This document shows positions 1 through 8,471 of a DNA stretch of 35,856 nt, piece after piece. Within the stretch, counting starts at the first letter, position 1. The number at the start of each line of letters is the position of its first letter. The position numbers were made by a program, and so were the translations under genes. The stretch is from contig JBLNBX010000033.1 of assembly GCA_050260275.1 (NCBI GenBank), positions 1 to 35,856 of the forward strand, given 5' to 3'. Source of the stretch: DATMXS01 sp050260275. Lineage in GTDB: Bacteria; Acidobacteriota; Terriglobia; Bryobacterales; Bryobacteraceae. The notes beneath the pieces were generated by a model that ran no database searches, had not been told where the DNA came from, and saw only the letters and a list, made by a program, of their open reading frames with translations.

Positions 1-515
1 AGCGAGACCGAGAAAGCGTGGCCCGCCCGCACCGACCGCGACAAGAATTCGAGACTCTCCGGAAATTGTTCCTCGAACTTGCGCAGCCGCTCGGACCGCA
101 GCCGCAATACGTAGACGAACGGCAGAGCCCCGAGGACGGCGCCCAACGGCAGCGCGGCGGCTCTGTAGGCCGGCTTACCGTACCAGGTGGCCGAAAAACC
201 GGCCAGCAGCAGCGCGAGCGAAGCGTGCACCAACCGCGCAGGCGGCCATTTCAGCCCCGCCTGTTCGAGCAGCAGCTTGATGCGTTCCGTAAGCTTGAGC
301 TGCCGCAGGAGCCGCAGCGCCATCCGGCCGGCCGAGGGATCTTCTGTTCGAATCAGCGCCGGGCTGCGCTTCCCGGCAGCTTCGGCGTCCAGGGCCGGCG
401 CGAGCCGTTTTCGCAGACGCGCCATGCCGGCCACCTTGCGGCTGCGCAGCCAAATCCACCATGCGCCCAGCACCAGACCCCAAACGGCCGCAAAGATGAT
501 TATGAACCCTTGCAC
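1..515 (-). CDS. tadB: TadB, Tad/Flp pilus inner-membrane platform protein (N-terminal part, cut by window edge)
   Basis: This is the inner-membrane platform protein of the Tad (tight adherence) pilus machine, a member of the type II secretion F family that works with the ATPase TadA. I translated the minus strand from a GTG at 513-515 and found an unbroken frame to the window edge, about 171 residues. It opens with a hydrophobic segment (VQGFIIIFAAVWGLVLG), followed by a basic cytoplasmic stretch, further hydrophobic segments near residues 100-135, and the family hallmark EEQFPESLEFLSRSVRAGHA near the edge. A GGAGAG sequence about 10 bases upstream supports the GTG start. The same frame stays open further upstream, but there it encodes an Arg/Gly-rich stretch unlike TadB. 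The C-terminal membrane segments lie outside the window. It is the last visible gene of the Tad set, after tadA and a 327-base gap. Family assignment is firm; the start is likely. Confidence 0.88.
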   Translation of the reverse strand, partial: MQGFIIIFAAVWGLVLGAWWIWLRSRKVAGMARLRKRLAPALDAEAAGKRSPALIRTEDPSAGRMALRLLRQLKLTERIKLLLEQAGLKWPPARLVHASLALLLAGFSATWYGKPAYRAAALPLGAVLGALPFVYVLRLRSERLRKFEEQFPESLEFLSRSVRAGHAFSVS

Positions 516-842
516 TCTCGCCGCTCTCTCCGGGCCGCGCCGCTCACTACGAGACCGCTCCGGGCTCGTCGGGGCCGCGTCGCGCCCGACCGCCCGCCAC
601 CCGCCGGCGATCCCCCACGGCTCACGCCCTGTGCCCTGCCGCCGCTCCGCCCGGTGCCCCGCCGCCGCTACGCCCGGCGCTCCCGTTTGGGTGCCCCGCC
701 CGGGTGCTCGGCCGCGCCCGGCGGTCCTTCCGGCGGCGCCAGAAGTAACGGCTACCGGCCGCCGCTCATGCCGGGCACACTGTCTTGACACGATGGGCGA
801 AACCGGTGGCGCAGCCCTCGTACTCTTATCGGGCGGGCGGTG
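516..842. other. GC-rich gap between tadA and tadB
   Basis: These 327 bases separate the stop of tadA from the proposed tadB start, although the other Tad genes upstream are nearly contiguous. I see no convincing gene on either strand. Frames stay open for long stretches only because the sequence is very GC-rich, and their products are Arg/Pro/Gly-rich. It holds an imperfect tandem repeat at 625-720. I see no clear hairpin with a T-tract. Confidence 0.6.
625..720. repeat. Imperfect GC-rich tandem repeat, 23-base period
   Basis: Two copies, 625-645 and 648-668, match at 19 of 21 positions and are separated by two bases, giving a 23-base period. On the minus strand the unit reads roughly GCGGCGGCRGGGCACMGGGCG. 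Two more degenerate copies, recognisable by their GGGCAC and GGGCG elements, extend to about 720. The minus (sense) strand has many runs of three or four G, so stable RNA or DNA structure between tadA and tadB is possible. Confidence 0.6.
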
Positions 843-2195
843 TCAGACCTCCAGTACCTCGTTGAAGATTTCGGGGTTCAGCCGTATTCCAGCCGCGAGA
901 AACTTCTCGTAGAACTTCGGCCTGATGCCAGTGGCAGCGAAGCAGCCGAGCACGCGGCCGTCCGCCGTCAATCCCCGTTTTTCGAAAACGAACAGGTCCT
1001 GCAGCGTCACCACCTGCCCCTCCATGCCGGTCACTTCGGTTATGCTGATGACCCGCCGCGAGCCATCCGAAAGCCGCGCCGCCTGCACCACCAGGTGGAT
1101 GGCGCTCGCGATCTGCTGCCGGATGATGTGCAGCGGCAGGTTCGCCGCGCCCCAGGAAACCATGACCTCCAGGCGCGAGATCGCGTCACGCGGGCTGTTG
1201 GCGTGCACCGTCGTCAGCGACCCTTCGTGACCCGTATTCATCGCCTGCAGCATGTCGAGCGCCTCGTCCCCGCGGACCTCGCCGCACACGATCCTGTCCG
1301 GCCGCATGCGCAGGCTGTTGATGAGAAGCTCGCGCTGGCGGATGGCCCCGTGGCCTTCGAGGTTCGGCGGCCGCGTTTCGAGGCGGACCACGTGCGGCTG
1401 CTTCAGTTGCAGCTCGGCGGCGTCCTCGATGGTGATGATGCGTTCTTTGGGCGATACGAAGGCGGACAGCGCGTTCAGCAGCGTGGTCTTTCCAGCGCCG
1501 GTGCCACCCGAGATCAGGATGTTCAGACGCGCTTTGACCGCCGCCTCGAGCAGCTCCATCATGCCCTGCGTCAGTGTGTTGCGCGCGACCAGATCCGGGG
1601 GCATCAGCTTGTCGCGCGAGAAGCGGCGGATGGATAGCACCGGCCCGTCCAGCGCGAGCGGCGGAATGATCACGTTCACGCGCGAGCCGTCGCTCAGCCG
1701 CGCGTCCACCATTGGCGTCGACTCGTCCACGCGGCGTCCAACCTGCGAGACGATTTTGTCGATGATCCGCATCAAATGCGCGTCGTCGCGGAAGGCCACC
1801 GACGTGAGCTCCAGCACGCCTTTCCGCTCCACGTAGACCTGCCGCGGTCCGTTCACGAGGATGTCGGAAACGGTCGGATCCTCGAGCAGAGGCTCGAGCG
1901 GGCCGAGCCCGAAGACCTCGTCCAGCACCTCGTCGATCACCTGCTGCTTTTCGAGCGCGTTCAGCAGCGTGGGCTCGTCTTCCATCAGCGCCACCAGCGC
2001 CTGCCGGATCTCAGATCGCACCCGGGCGTTGTCGATGGCCACCAGCGCCTCGAGATTGATGCGGTCCAGCAGCTTACGGTGAAGCGTGAACTTCAGCTCC
2101 TGGAACTCCGGGCGCATCGTGCCCTTCGGAGGAGAGCTCTGTTGCAAAAGCCGCTGTTCCCAGGTGGGCCTGGGAATCGAGGTGGTTGCCTGCAT
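843..2195 (-). CDS. tadA: TadA/CpaF, Tad pilus assembly ATPase
   Basis: This is the hexameric secretion ATPase that powers Flp/Tad pilus assembly at the cytoplasmic face of the inner membrane (type II/IV secretion ATPase family). The protein is 450 residues, normal for CpaF. Visible motifs are a Walker A GGTGAGKTT at 230-238, an Asp box around ITIEDAAELQ at 254-263, a Walker B region RIVCGEVRG at 301-309, and a His box with TGHEGSLTTVHANS at 321-334. The frame is open to 2405, but the extra residues are Arg/Gly-rich and overlap cpaE. I chose the ATG at 2193-2195, two bases after the cpaE stop, where AAAGGA lies just upstream. It is clearly part of one transcript with cpaE. The product is certain to family level. 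Confidence 0.95.
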   Translation of the reverse strand: MQATTSIPRPTWEQRLLQQSSPPKGTMRPEFQELKFTLHRKLLDRINLEALVAIDNARVRSEIRQALVALMEDEPTLLNALEKQQVIDEVLDEVFGLGPLEPLLEDPTVSDILVNGPRQVYVERKGVLELTSVAFRDDAHLMRIIDKIVSQVGRRVDESTPMVDARLSDGSRVNVIIPPLALDGPVLSIRRFSRDKLMPPDLVARNTLTQGMMELLEAAVKARLNILISGGTGAGKTTLLNALSAFVSPKERIITIEDAAELQLKQPHVVRLETRPPNLEGHGAIRQRELLINSLRMRPDRIVCGEVRGDEALDMLQAMNTGHEGSLTTVHANSPRDAISRLEVMVSWGAANLPLHIIRQQIASAIHLVVQAARLSDGSRRVISITEVTGMEGQVVTLQDLFVFEKRGLTADGRVLGCFAATGIRPKFYEKFLAAGIRLNPEIFNEVLEV

Positions 2196-2197
2196 CT

Positions 2198-3358
2198 CTA
2201 TCCTTTCGTTGCCGCGCCTTTCGCTGCGGAGCGCGCGCCCGCAAGCCCGCGCGCGAACGCGATGACCGCGCGCCCCAGGGCCGTTGCAGGCTCCACCGCG
2301 ATACCGGCGCCAATAGCGCGGTCGACAGCGGATCGATCGTTCGGAAAGCTGCCTTCCACGGGGAAGTTGACCACGCGTGCCACGTCGTCCGCACCCAACT
2401 CCCACCTGTCCTCCAGCCGGTTCAGGAGCACCTTGTAGCGCTCCGGGCCGAAACCCAACTGCTGGAACAGGCCGGCCGCCTTGCGCGCCAGGTGCAGGCT
2501 GGGCAGCTCGGGGCTCGACACCACGTACGCCGTATCCGATTGCGAGGCGGCCAGCAGCGCCAGCCTGTGGAATACCGGCGGCAGATCGAGAACCGTCCAG
2601 TCGTACAACTGGCGCGCGCGCTCGAGAAACTCCGCAAGGCGGGGCGAATCCACCGTATCGCCGGCCGGGAAGTCCGGAGCGCCGAGCGCGTCCACTCCGT
2701 TCACGCTCTCAACCAGCCCGAGCCAGTCGCCGATAGCCCCGTCGCCGCCCAGCAAATCGAGCACGGAGCGGGCCGGCCGCAGCCGCAGGTAGAAGCTAAG
2801 GGTGGCATCCATCAGATCCAGATCGGCCACGAGCACGCGCTGCGCAGTCTCACGAGCCAGGGCCAGCGCTACCTGAGCCGCAAGCGTTGATGCGCCGGCT
2901 CCGGGCTTGGCGCTGGTGAAGGCCAGCACCGTCCCGGGATCGCGCGCCGGCTCCGGCTTCGGCCCGAGCATGCGCGCGAGGCGCGCTCGCGCCTTTTGCT
3001 GCTCCTCGGGCTCGAACGGATCGTACAGGAACTCCGCCGCGCCGAGCCTCAGCGTCGCCACGATTGCTTCCGGGTCGTTGGTGCGATGCAGACAGGCGAC
3101 AGGCACGCCGCGCCCGGCGGCCATGCCGATTACCTCCGCGGCGCGATCCATGTCCGTTGCCACGTCGAGCAGAACGACGTCCGGGCGCACCTGCTTGAGC
3201 CGCATGTCGAGCACTTGCTCCGACGGATAGGCCTTGATGTCAGCGAGCACCTGGAAGGCACGGCTGCGGACCAGCGTCGCGGTAAAGCGGCCGGCCAGCT
3301 CGCGGTCCGGGGCTATCAGCAGCGCGGTGAGAGGCGGGCTTGGCCGGGTTGCGTCCAT
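2198..3358 (-). CDS. cpaE: CpaE/TadZ, Tad pilus localisation ATPase-like protein
   Basis: A MinD/ParA-like protein that positions the Tad pilus machine at a cell site. The 386 residues show two parts. The first 125 or so resemble a response-regulator receiver domain, with VVLLDVAT placing an Asp at 65 where a phosphorylated residue would sit. The second is a P-loop domain. Its Walker A region, SAKPGAGASTLA at 149-160, keeps the signature Lys of the MinD/ParA group (K151) but has Ala in place of the usual second Lys, as is common in CpaE proteins. DLDLMDATLSFYL at 179-191 matches the equivalent CpaE segment. It starts six bases after the cpaC stop and ends two bases before tadA, so it is cotranscribed with both. 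The function is taken from the family. Confidence 0.92.
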   Translation of the reverse strand: MDATRPSPPLTALLIAPDRELAGRFTATLVRSRAFQVLADIKAYPSEQVLDMRLKQVRPDVVLLDVATDMDRAAEVIGMAAGRGVPVACLHRTNDPEAIVATLRLGAAEFLYDPFEPEEQQKARARLARMLGPKPEPARDPGTVLAFTSAKPGAGASTLAAQVALALARETAQRVLVADLDLMDATLSFYLRLRPARSVLDLLGGDGAIGDWLGLVESVNGVDALGAPDFPAGDTVDSPRLAEFLERARQLYDWTVLDLPPVFHRLALLAASQSDTAYVVSSPELPSLHLARKAAGLFQQLGFGPERYKVLLNRLEDRWELGADDVARVVNFPVEGSFPNDRSAVDRAIGAGIAVEPATALGRAVIAFARGLAGARSAAKGAATKG

Positions 3359-3364
3359 GGCCGC

Positions 3365-4693
3365 TCATTTGCGGTTTCTGGCCGCCTCGGGCGTAACGGG
3401 TCCCTCGAGTTGCGGGGCCAGGAACTCCCGCGGCATTTTCGGAGCTTCAGCCGCGGCCGCAGCCTCCACGGGCGCAGTAAGCTCCGGCGTAACCATGACG
3501 ATCAGCTCGGTTTTCGCCTTGTTCTGAAGACGGCTGCGGAACAACGCTCCCAGCAGCGGGATGTCGCCCAGTCCCGGTATCTTCGCCAGCGTTTCCGTGA
3601 CCCGGTCGTCTATGAGCCCGGCGATAACGAAGCTCTGGCCCTCGGCCAGCTCGATGTCCGTCTCCATCCGCCGGGTTGCCAGCGCCGGTATGAAGAAGCC
3701 CGACACCGTAACCGAGTTCGCCTGGTCAATCGTCGAGACCTCCGGTTGCACGTGCAATTTGATGGTCCGGTTCGGCGTAACCACGGGAGTAAACGTGAGC
3801 CGTATCCCGAACTCCTTGAACATCACGGTTACCGCTCCGGCGTTTACGCCCCCCTGCACGATCGGGATCGGGAACTCGCCGCCCACCAGAAAGCTGGCTT
3901 GTTTGCCGTCCGTCGCCACAAGATTCGGCTCGGCCAGGATCTGAAGCAGGCCGCGCGACTGCAGCGCTTTGATGAATGCGCCCAGGTTCAGGTCCGGCCG
4001 GAAAGCGAAGATATTCAGCGCGTCGGAGATGCTGAATTTGCTCGTCGTCCCTTGGAGCGAACCGCCGATCACTCCCTCCACCTGGCTCGGGAGCGGCGGC
4101 TGGAACTGACCGGTCGTAACCGCCCCGGGCGTGTTCAGCGCGCCCGTCGAGATCAGGTTAACGGCGAAAGCGGAAGACGCCAGGCGGTTCAGTTCGGCGA
4201 AGCGCACGCGCAGCAGAATCTGCTTGTCCGGGCCCGGCGGCAGCACCTGCAGGTTGTTGACCACCGTCTTTGCGAAGGGAGCGGCGAGTGCAGCCGCCCG
4301 TTCCGCCACCGCAGGCGACGAGACGTCCCCGCTTAGCGAGATCGAGTCCGGCGCCGCGTGCACGCGAATGCTCTCCAGCGGAAACGTCTCCCTAAGAAGC
4401 CGCTCGAGCGGCTCCACGTTGGTCTGGACTGATACCTGAAAGATGGCTCTCTCACCAGACTTCGACCACACGGCCACGGTTGCCGCGCCGGGAGCCTTCG
4501 CGTTGATCATAATTTCGCGCGTGGACGCGGCGACGGCATCGGCCACCTCGGGGTTGCTGATGGAGATGCGGGCGATGTCTCCCTGGAAATCCACCAGCTC
4601 GCCGCGGCCGGCAATCAGTTTGAGATGCTGCGCCTGCGGGCTTTGCGCGACCGCAAGGGCTGTAACCACCAGCATCGTGAAGACGTTCCTCAT
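3365..4693 (-). CDS. cpaC: CpaC/RcpA, Tad pilus outer-membrane secretin
   Basis: This 442-residue protein forms the outer-membrane channel through which the Flp pilus exits. It begins with a signal peptide (about residues 1-21, ending near AQSPQAQ). An N-terminal periplasmic domain typical of pilus secretins (about 23-105) follows, then a BON-like stretch, and the type II/III secretin domain from about 165 to 410. Characteristic blocks are ILAEPNLVATDGKQASFLVG and KIPGLGDIPLLGALFRSR. The tail after about 415 is Ala/Pro/Glu-rich. The ATG overlaps the stop of the preceding cpaB by four bases (ATGA), so translation is probably coupled, and AAGGGG lies about 8 bases upstream. Gene order cpaB-cpaC-cpaE-tadA-tadB matches known Tad loci. 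Confidence 0.95.
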   Translation of the reverse strand: MRNVFTMLVVTALAVAQSPQAQHLKLIAGRGELVDFQGDIARISISNPEVADAVAASTREIMINAKAPGAATVAVWSKSGERAIFQVSVQTNVEPLERLLRETFPLESIRVHAAPDSISLSGDVSSPAVAERAAALAAPFAKTVVNNLQVLPPGPDKQILLRVRFAELNRLASSAFAVNLISTGALNTPGAVTTGQFQPPLPSQVEGVIGGSLQGTTSKFSISDALNIFAFRPDLNLGAFIKALQSRGLLQILAEPNLVATDGKQASFLVGGEFPIPIVQGGVNAGAVTVMFKEFGIRLTFTPVVTPNRTIKLHVQPEVSTIDQANSVTVSGFFIPALATRRMETDIELAEGQSFVIAGLIDDRVTETLAKIPGLGDIPLLGALFRSRLQNKAKTELIVMVTPELTAPVEAAAAAEAPKMPREFLAPQLEGPVTPEAARNRK

Positions 4694-5559
4694 GGGCGCG
4701 GCCCCTTGATGGCCACCTGCTCGACGCTCCGCTCATTGCCCCGGATGACGACGATCTCATCTGTCGTTGGCGGTGGCGGAGGAGGCGCCGCGGCGGGCGC
4801 CCGAGCGGCTTCGCTCCGTGCGGGCGCGCGCGGAGCCGGGCGCGGCGGGGCGGCTGGCTTCCCGTACAGGTCCTGCAACTCGCGGCCCGAGGTCGCCACG
4901 GCCGAGCGGTCCGCCGAGTTGCGCAGTACCAGTTGAATGCGCCCCTCTCCGGCCAGCGTCAGTGCCTCGGCCTGAGCGGGCGTCACCAGCAGCGTCACCA
5001 CGGGCGCGTTGATCGCCTTGCCGCCGGCATCGGGCTCGAGCGTCTGGCCGGCCGAGAGCACCTGTATGTCCTGCAGAATCGTCTTAGTGACCGTGGTTTC
5101 CATGCCCGGCGGCCGGCCCGTCACAAGTACGTCCACGCGCATTCCCGGCAGCACGAAGCCCGCCACGCCCACCACGTCGTCCACGCGAACCGCCACGGCG
5201 CGCATGCCCTCGGGAATCACAGTCGCCAGCCCGAGACCAGCCCCGCGCTGAGCCAGGCGCGCCTCGCGTACGGGCTCATCGGGCAGGATGTTCGACACGA
5301 CGGCGCGGCCCACCGCATCCTCCAGCTTCGAGAAGCCGTCCGGCGGCACCAGTTCCGGCGCGAGCTTCGCCAGCTTCACATCCGTCGGCTTGATCACCAT
5401 CCCGACCGGCAGGGCCCGAACTGCGACGACAGCCTCGCGCTCCGCCTTCTTCTTTGGCGCCTTGTCCTTATTCGAGGCGACGGCCTGATAGAAAGCGGCC
5501 GACACCAGCAGCGCAAATAGCGCACTCACGCCAAGGACTTTGAGGAAACGGCGGTCCAT
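4690..5559 (-). CDS. cpaB: CpaB/RcpC, Tad pilus assembly protein with SAF domain
   Basis: A periplasmic, membrane-anchored partner of the secretin in Tad pilus assembly. The 289 residues open with a short basic stretch and one membrane helix (about 7-28), then a SAF domain (about 43-105, around VAVRALPVGMVIKPTDVKLA). The RcpC/CpaB core follows (about 115-220), with GMRAVAVRVDDVVGVAGFV and the block PGMRVDVLVTG. A Pro/Ala-rich linker (about 235-268) leads to a short conserved end, EIVVIRGNERSVEQVAIKG. It is the first recognised Tad gene in the run and follows the membrane-protein gene by 42 bases. The ribosome-binding site is weak (CCGGAA). The start is supported by the membrane helix beginning directly after it. 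Confidence 0.92.
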   Translation of the reverse strand: MDRRFLKVLGVSALFALLVSAAFYQAVASNKDKAPKKKAEREAVVAVRALPVGMVIKPTDVKLAKLAPELVPPDGFSKLEDAVGRAVVSNILPDEPVREARLAQRGAGLGLATVIPEGMRAVAVRVDDVVGVAGFVLPGMRVDVLVTGRPPGMETTVTKTILQDIQVLSAGQTLEPDAGGKAINAPVVTLLVTPAQAEALTLAGEGRIQLVLRNSADRSAVATSGRELQDLYGKPAAPPRPAPRAPARSEAARAPAAAPPPPPPTTDEIVVIRGNERSVEQVAIKGPRP

Positions 5560-5601
5560 ATTCCGGCCTGTTGACTACTTCGGCCGATCAGGGGAGAGGC
5601 T

Positions 5602-7107
5602 TTAGCGCACGTAGAGCACGGCAAGGCGGTCCTCGTCGAGCTTGCGCCAGCCACTTTCACGGCCGAGCGCCGCTGCGAGCGGCCATTCCCGCGGGGCGAG
5701 CACCGCCGATATTCCGTAGCGGTCCAGCGTTTCCGGCCAGCCGGTTCGCGCGTAGGCCGTCTCGAGGTACAGCCGGCCGGCTTCGGGTCCGTAGAAGTCG
5801 CTGCGGCCGTCGATGAACACTCGCTGGCGCGGATAGAACCGGTAGAGCAAGTAGTCGCCCCATTGATCCGAGGTGAACACCCGCGCGCCGGCGAGCCGGT
5901 GGGCGTGGCGCTCCGCCATCTCAACTGGGAATTTCACCTCAGGAAACCCTGCCGGCCAGCGCAGCGGCGCGCCCGAAAACGCGAGCGCGGCGACCGAGAG
6001 CACCGGCAGCATGCTCGTCCTCGCCGCGCCGCGCCGCAAGTCCTCGCCCATCTGCCGTACAACACCCGCGACAGAGCGCGCGCCATGCCGCACGCCGCGC
6101 CACAGCACGCTCGCTTCGGCAGCCACCAGCGGAGCCGCGACAATCGCAAAAACCGGTACGTGCCGCACCGAAACCAGCGCCGCGTGCGCCCACACCACCA
6201 GCAGCAGCGCGCCGGCAAACCGCCGTTTTCTGAGCAGCGACGCCGCCACCAGCAGCGCCGCGAACAGCAGCGCCTCGAATTGCAGCGACGCCTCCGAGCG
6301 GAAGCGCGGCGACTGGAACTCATCCACCGCCTCGCGTATCCACCCCGAGCGCAAGTAGCTCCACATGTGCACATGCAGCCGATACCCGTAAGGATTTGCG
6401 AACGTCGCGGCCGCGCACGCCGCCGCCAGCGCGCCGAGCCGCCGCGCTTCCTTCCAATTCCGCTCGATCGCGCTGCCCGCAGCCATCACCGCAAGCGAGA
6501 GCAGCAGCGCCGCGAATCCGCCGTGGAGATTGGCCCACACAGCCGCCAGCGGGACCAGCGTCCAGGCTGCCCGCGTTCGCGCCAGCCACAACGAAGCCGG
6601 CAGCAGCAGAAGCGTGAACACGTGTGGCCGGGCCAGGAAATGGATTCCGGCGGCCCCCGCAGCGAGAAGCGTCGTCATCAGCGCCGGAAACAGGTTCGCG
6701 CCGAGGGCGATCGCCTGCCGGAACACCAGCGCGAGCGCCGCCGAGATCGCCACTCCGGCTAGCAGCACCACGCCCTTGAGCCCCATCCAGGCGTGCAGCG
6801 CGGCGAAGATAACCTCGGACAGCCACTCCCAGGCGAACCACGGTTCGCCTGGCCTGGTGAATGAGAACGGATCCGTCATGGGCAGGCCGCGCTCCAGTAT
6901 CAACTCGCCGGCGCGGATGTGCAGCCCCGTATCTCCGTCCGCGAGTAGCGTCTCCCACCCGGCGCCGGCTACGAACAGCCAGACAATAAGCGCGGCGAAC
7001 AGCCAATCGGCAAGCGAGGGAACGGCGAGCGTACGCAGCCGCGCACGCCATGCCCGCTGCGGCGGGACGAGGGAAACACCGGCCGGAAGGGATGTGCCGT
7101 GCGCCAC
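5602..7107 (-). CDS. Polytopic membrane protein of unknown function, possibly GT-C-like
   Basis: A 501-residue integral membrane protein with roughly ten hydrophobic segments and a C-terminal soluble part (about 395-501). Near the N-terminus, after the first membrane helix, is a conserved-looking loop at about 57-97: DGDTGLHIRAGELILERG, then DPFSFTRPGEPWFAWEWLSE. Acidic first loops of this kind are seen in GT-C glycosyltransferases and related Acidobacterial proteins, but I cannot name the reaction. The C-terminal part has SDQWGDYLLYRFYP and VFIDGRSDFYG, also typical of this unnamed group. The start is a GTG at 7107 with only a weak upstream signal, 32 bases after the amidase stop. It lies 42 bases ahead of cpaB, so it may be transcribed with the Tad genes, although any role there is unproven. 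Confidence 0.8.
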   Translation of the reverse strand: MAHGTSLPAGVSLVPPQRAWRARLRTLAVPSLADWLFAALIVWLFVAGAGWETLLADGDTGLHIRAGELILERGLPMTDPFSFTRPGEPWFAWEWLSEVIFAALHAWMGLKGVVLLAGVAISAALALVFRQAIALGANLFPALMTTLLAAGAAGIHFLARPHVFTLLLLPASLWLARTRAAWTLVPLAAVWANLHGGFAALLLSLAVMAAGSAIERNWKEARRLGALAAACAAATFANPYGYRLHVHMWSYLRSGWIREAVDEFQSPRFRSEASLQFEALLFAALLVAASLLRKRRFAGALLLVVWAHAALVSVRHVPVFAIVAAPLVAAEASVLWRGVRHGARSVAGVVRQMGEDLRRGAARTSMLPVLSVAALAFSGAPLRWPAGFPEVKFPVEMAERHAHRLAGARVFTSDQWGDYLLYRFYPRQRVFIDGRSDFYGPEAGRLYLETAYARTGWPETLDRYGISAVLAPREWPLAAALGRESGWRKLDEDRLAVLYVR

Positions 7108-7139
7108 GCGCGTCTCATCGGCGATGCCGCGCGCGCCCT

Positions 7140-8471
7140 TTAGCCAAGCGCGTCTTCGAGCGCGGCGCCCACGCGAAGCACACGCGCGTCCTCGCGCGCC
7201 GGGCCGACGATCTGCAAGCCAATCGGCAGCCCGCGCGAATCGAACCCGCAGGGCATCGAGAGCGCCGGCAGGCCCAACAGGTTGAACGCCCTCACCAGGC
7301 GGGTGCTGGCAATGCGAACGTCTTCAAGCTCGCCTTCAATATCCACGAGCAGTTCGCCGGCAAGCGGCGCCGTGATCGGCGTAGTAGGGGTGAACAGGCA
7401 GTCCACGCGGTCCCATACGCGCGCGAACTCGCGCTTTTGCGCGCGGCGCGCGCGCTGGGCGTTGACGTAATCGGTGGCGGCCACGAGGCGCCCCTGGTCG
7501 AGCAGCGCCAGCACGTCATCGCCGAAGTCCTCCCGCCGCCCGCGCCACGGCTCGTAAGCGGCGGACGCCTCGACCAGCAGGATCAGCCTCGCGGTGGCGT
7601 TCATCGCGGCGATATCGGGCACGCGCACGCCAAGCACCTCCGCGCCCAACCCCTTGGCCACGCTGGCGGCCGAGCGCACGGCGGCGGCAACCTCGGGTTG
7701 CACGCGATCAAAGTAGTAGTCCTCCGGCACGCCCACCCTCAGGCCGGCGAGCGAGACGCCGTGGCCCGGTACGTCCAGGGCGGGCCCGGCCGCGATCACC
7801 TGCAGAACCGCCGCGCAGTCTCGCACGGTCCGCGCCATCGGACCGGCGTGATCCAGCGAGAACCCCAGCGGGACAACCCCATCCCGGCTGACCGTATCGT
7901 AAGTCGGCTTGAAACCCACAACGCCGCAGTACGATGCCGGTATGCGGATTGATCCGCCCGTATCCGTTCCCATCGCGGCGAACGCCATGCCTTCGCCGAC
8001 CGCCACGGCCGAACCGCCGCTCGACCCGCCCGCTATCCGGCGCGGATCGTATGGATTCAGCACCGGGCCGTAGTGCGGATTCTGCGACGTGATTCCGTAA
8101 GCGATCTCGTGCATGTTGGTCTTGCCGACGATCACGGCTCCGGCGTCGATGAGGCGCCTCGCCACAACCGAGTGCGTCCGGGGGATGTTGCCGGCCAGGA
8201 CGTTTGAGCCCGCGGTTGTGGGAATGCCTGCGACATCGAACAAATCCTTGAGCGCTACGGGGATGCCGTGCAGCGGGCCGCGGTCGCGGCCGGCGGCGAG
8301 CTCTTCGTCAGCCCTCTCTGCTGCGAGGCGGGCGCCGGCGTCCGTCACGGTTATGAAAGCGCTCAGTTCCTGGCCGCGCGCGGCGATGCGGGCCAGCGCG
8401 TCGAGCGTCAGCTCGCGCGACGAAACCCGGCGGGCGCGCAGAGCGGCCGCGGCTTCCTGGATGGTCTTCAC
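7140..8471 (-). CDS. Amidase, amidase-signature family
   Basis: A Ser-cisSer-Lys amidohydrolase that cleaves a carboxamide; the substrate is unknown. From the chosen GTG it is 443 residues. The triad is visible: Lys75 in VALKDLFDV, the cis-Ser in IAGGSSGGSA at about 150-151, and the nucleophile Ser174 in TDTGGSIRIPA. The frame continues to 8684, but that extension is Arg-rich and overlaps a small gene in another frame. The GTG at 8469-8471 overlaps the stop of that small gene (GTGA) and has GGAG 7 bases upstream, so I place the start there. It could be a GatA-like subunit working with the small protein or a stand-alone amidase such as an AtzE-type enzyme. It lacks the surrounding gatB/gatC context expected of a tRNA amidotransferase. 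Confidence 0.93.
   Translation of the reverse strand: MKTIQEAAAALRARRVSSRELTLDALARIAARGQELSAFITVTDAGARLAAERADEELAAGRDRGPLHGIPVALKDLFDVAGIPTTAGSNVLAGNIPRTHSVVARRLIDAGAVIVGKTNMHEIAYGITSQNPHYGPVLNPYDPRRIAGGSSGGSAVAVGEGMAFAAMGTDTGGSIRIPASYCGVVGFKPTYDTVSRDGVVPLGFSLDHAGPMARTVRDCAAVLQVIAAGPALDVPGHGVSLAGLRVGVPEDYYFDRVQPEVAAAVRSAASVAKGLGAEVLGVRVPDIAAMNATARLILLVEASAAYEPWRGRREDFGDDVLALLDQGRLVAATDYVNAQRARRAQKREFARVWDRVDCLFTPTTPITAPLAGELLVDIEGELEDVRIASTRLVRAFNLLGLPALSMPCGFDSRGLPIGLQIVGPAREDARVLRVGAALEDALG

Noticed and set aside
175..483. A 102-residue minus-strand frame inside tadB
   Set aside because: It is in a different frame from the TadB translation, which has the T2SSF motif and membrane helices.
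18..912. Overlapping open frames on the plus strand across 18-912
   Set aside because: They run opposite to the clearly recognisable TadB frame and through a GC-rich gap; products are Arg/Pro-rich without domain character.
2196..2405. N-terminal extension of TadA to 2405
   Set aside because: The added 70 residues are Arg/Gly-rich and lie inside cpaE; ATG 2195 has a better ribosome-binding site and position.
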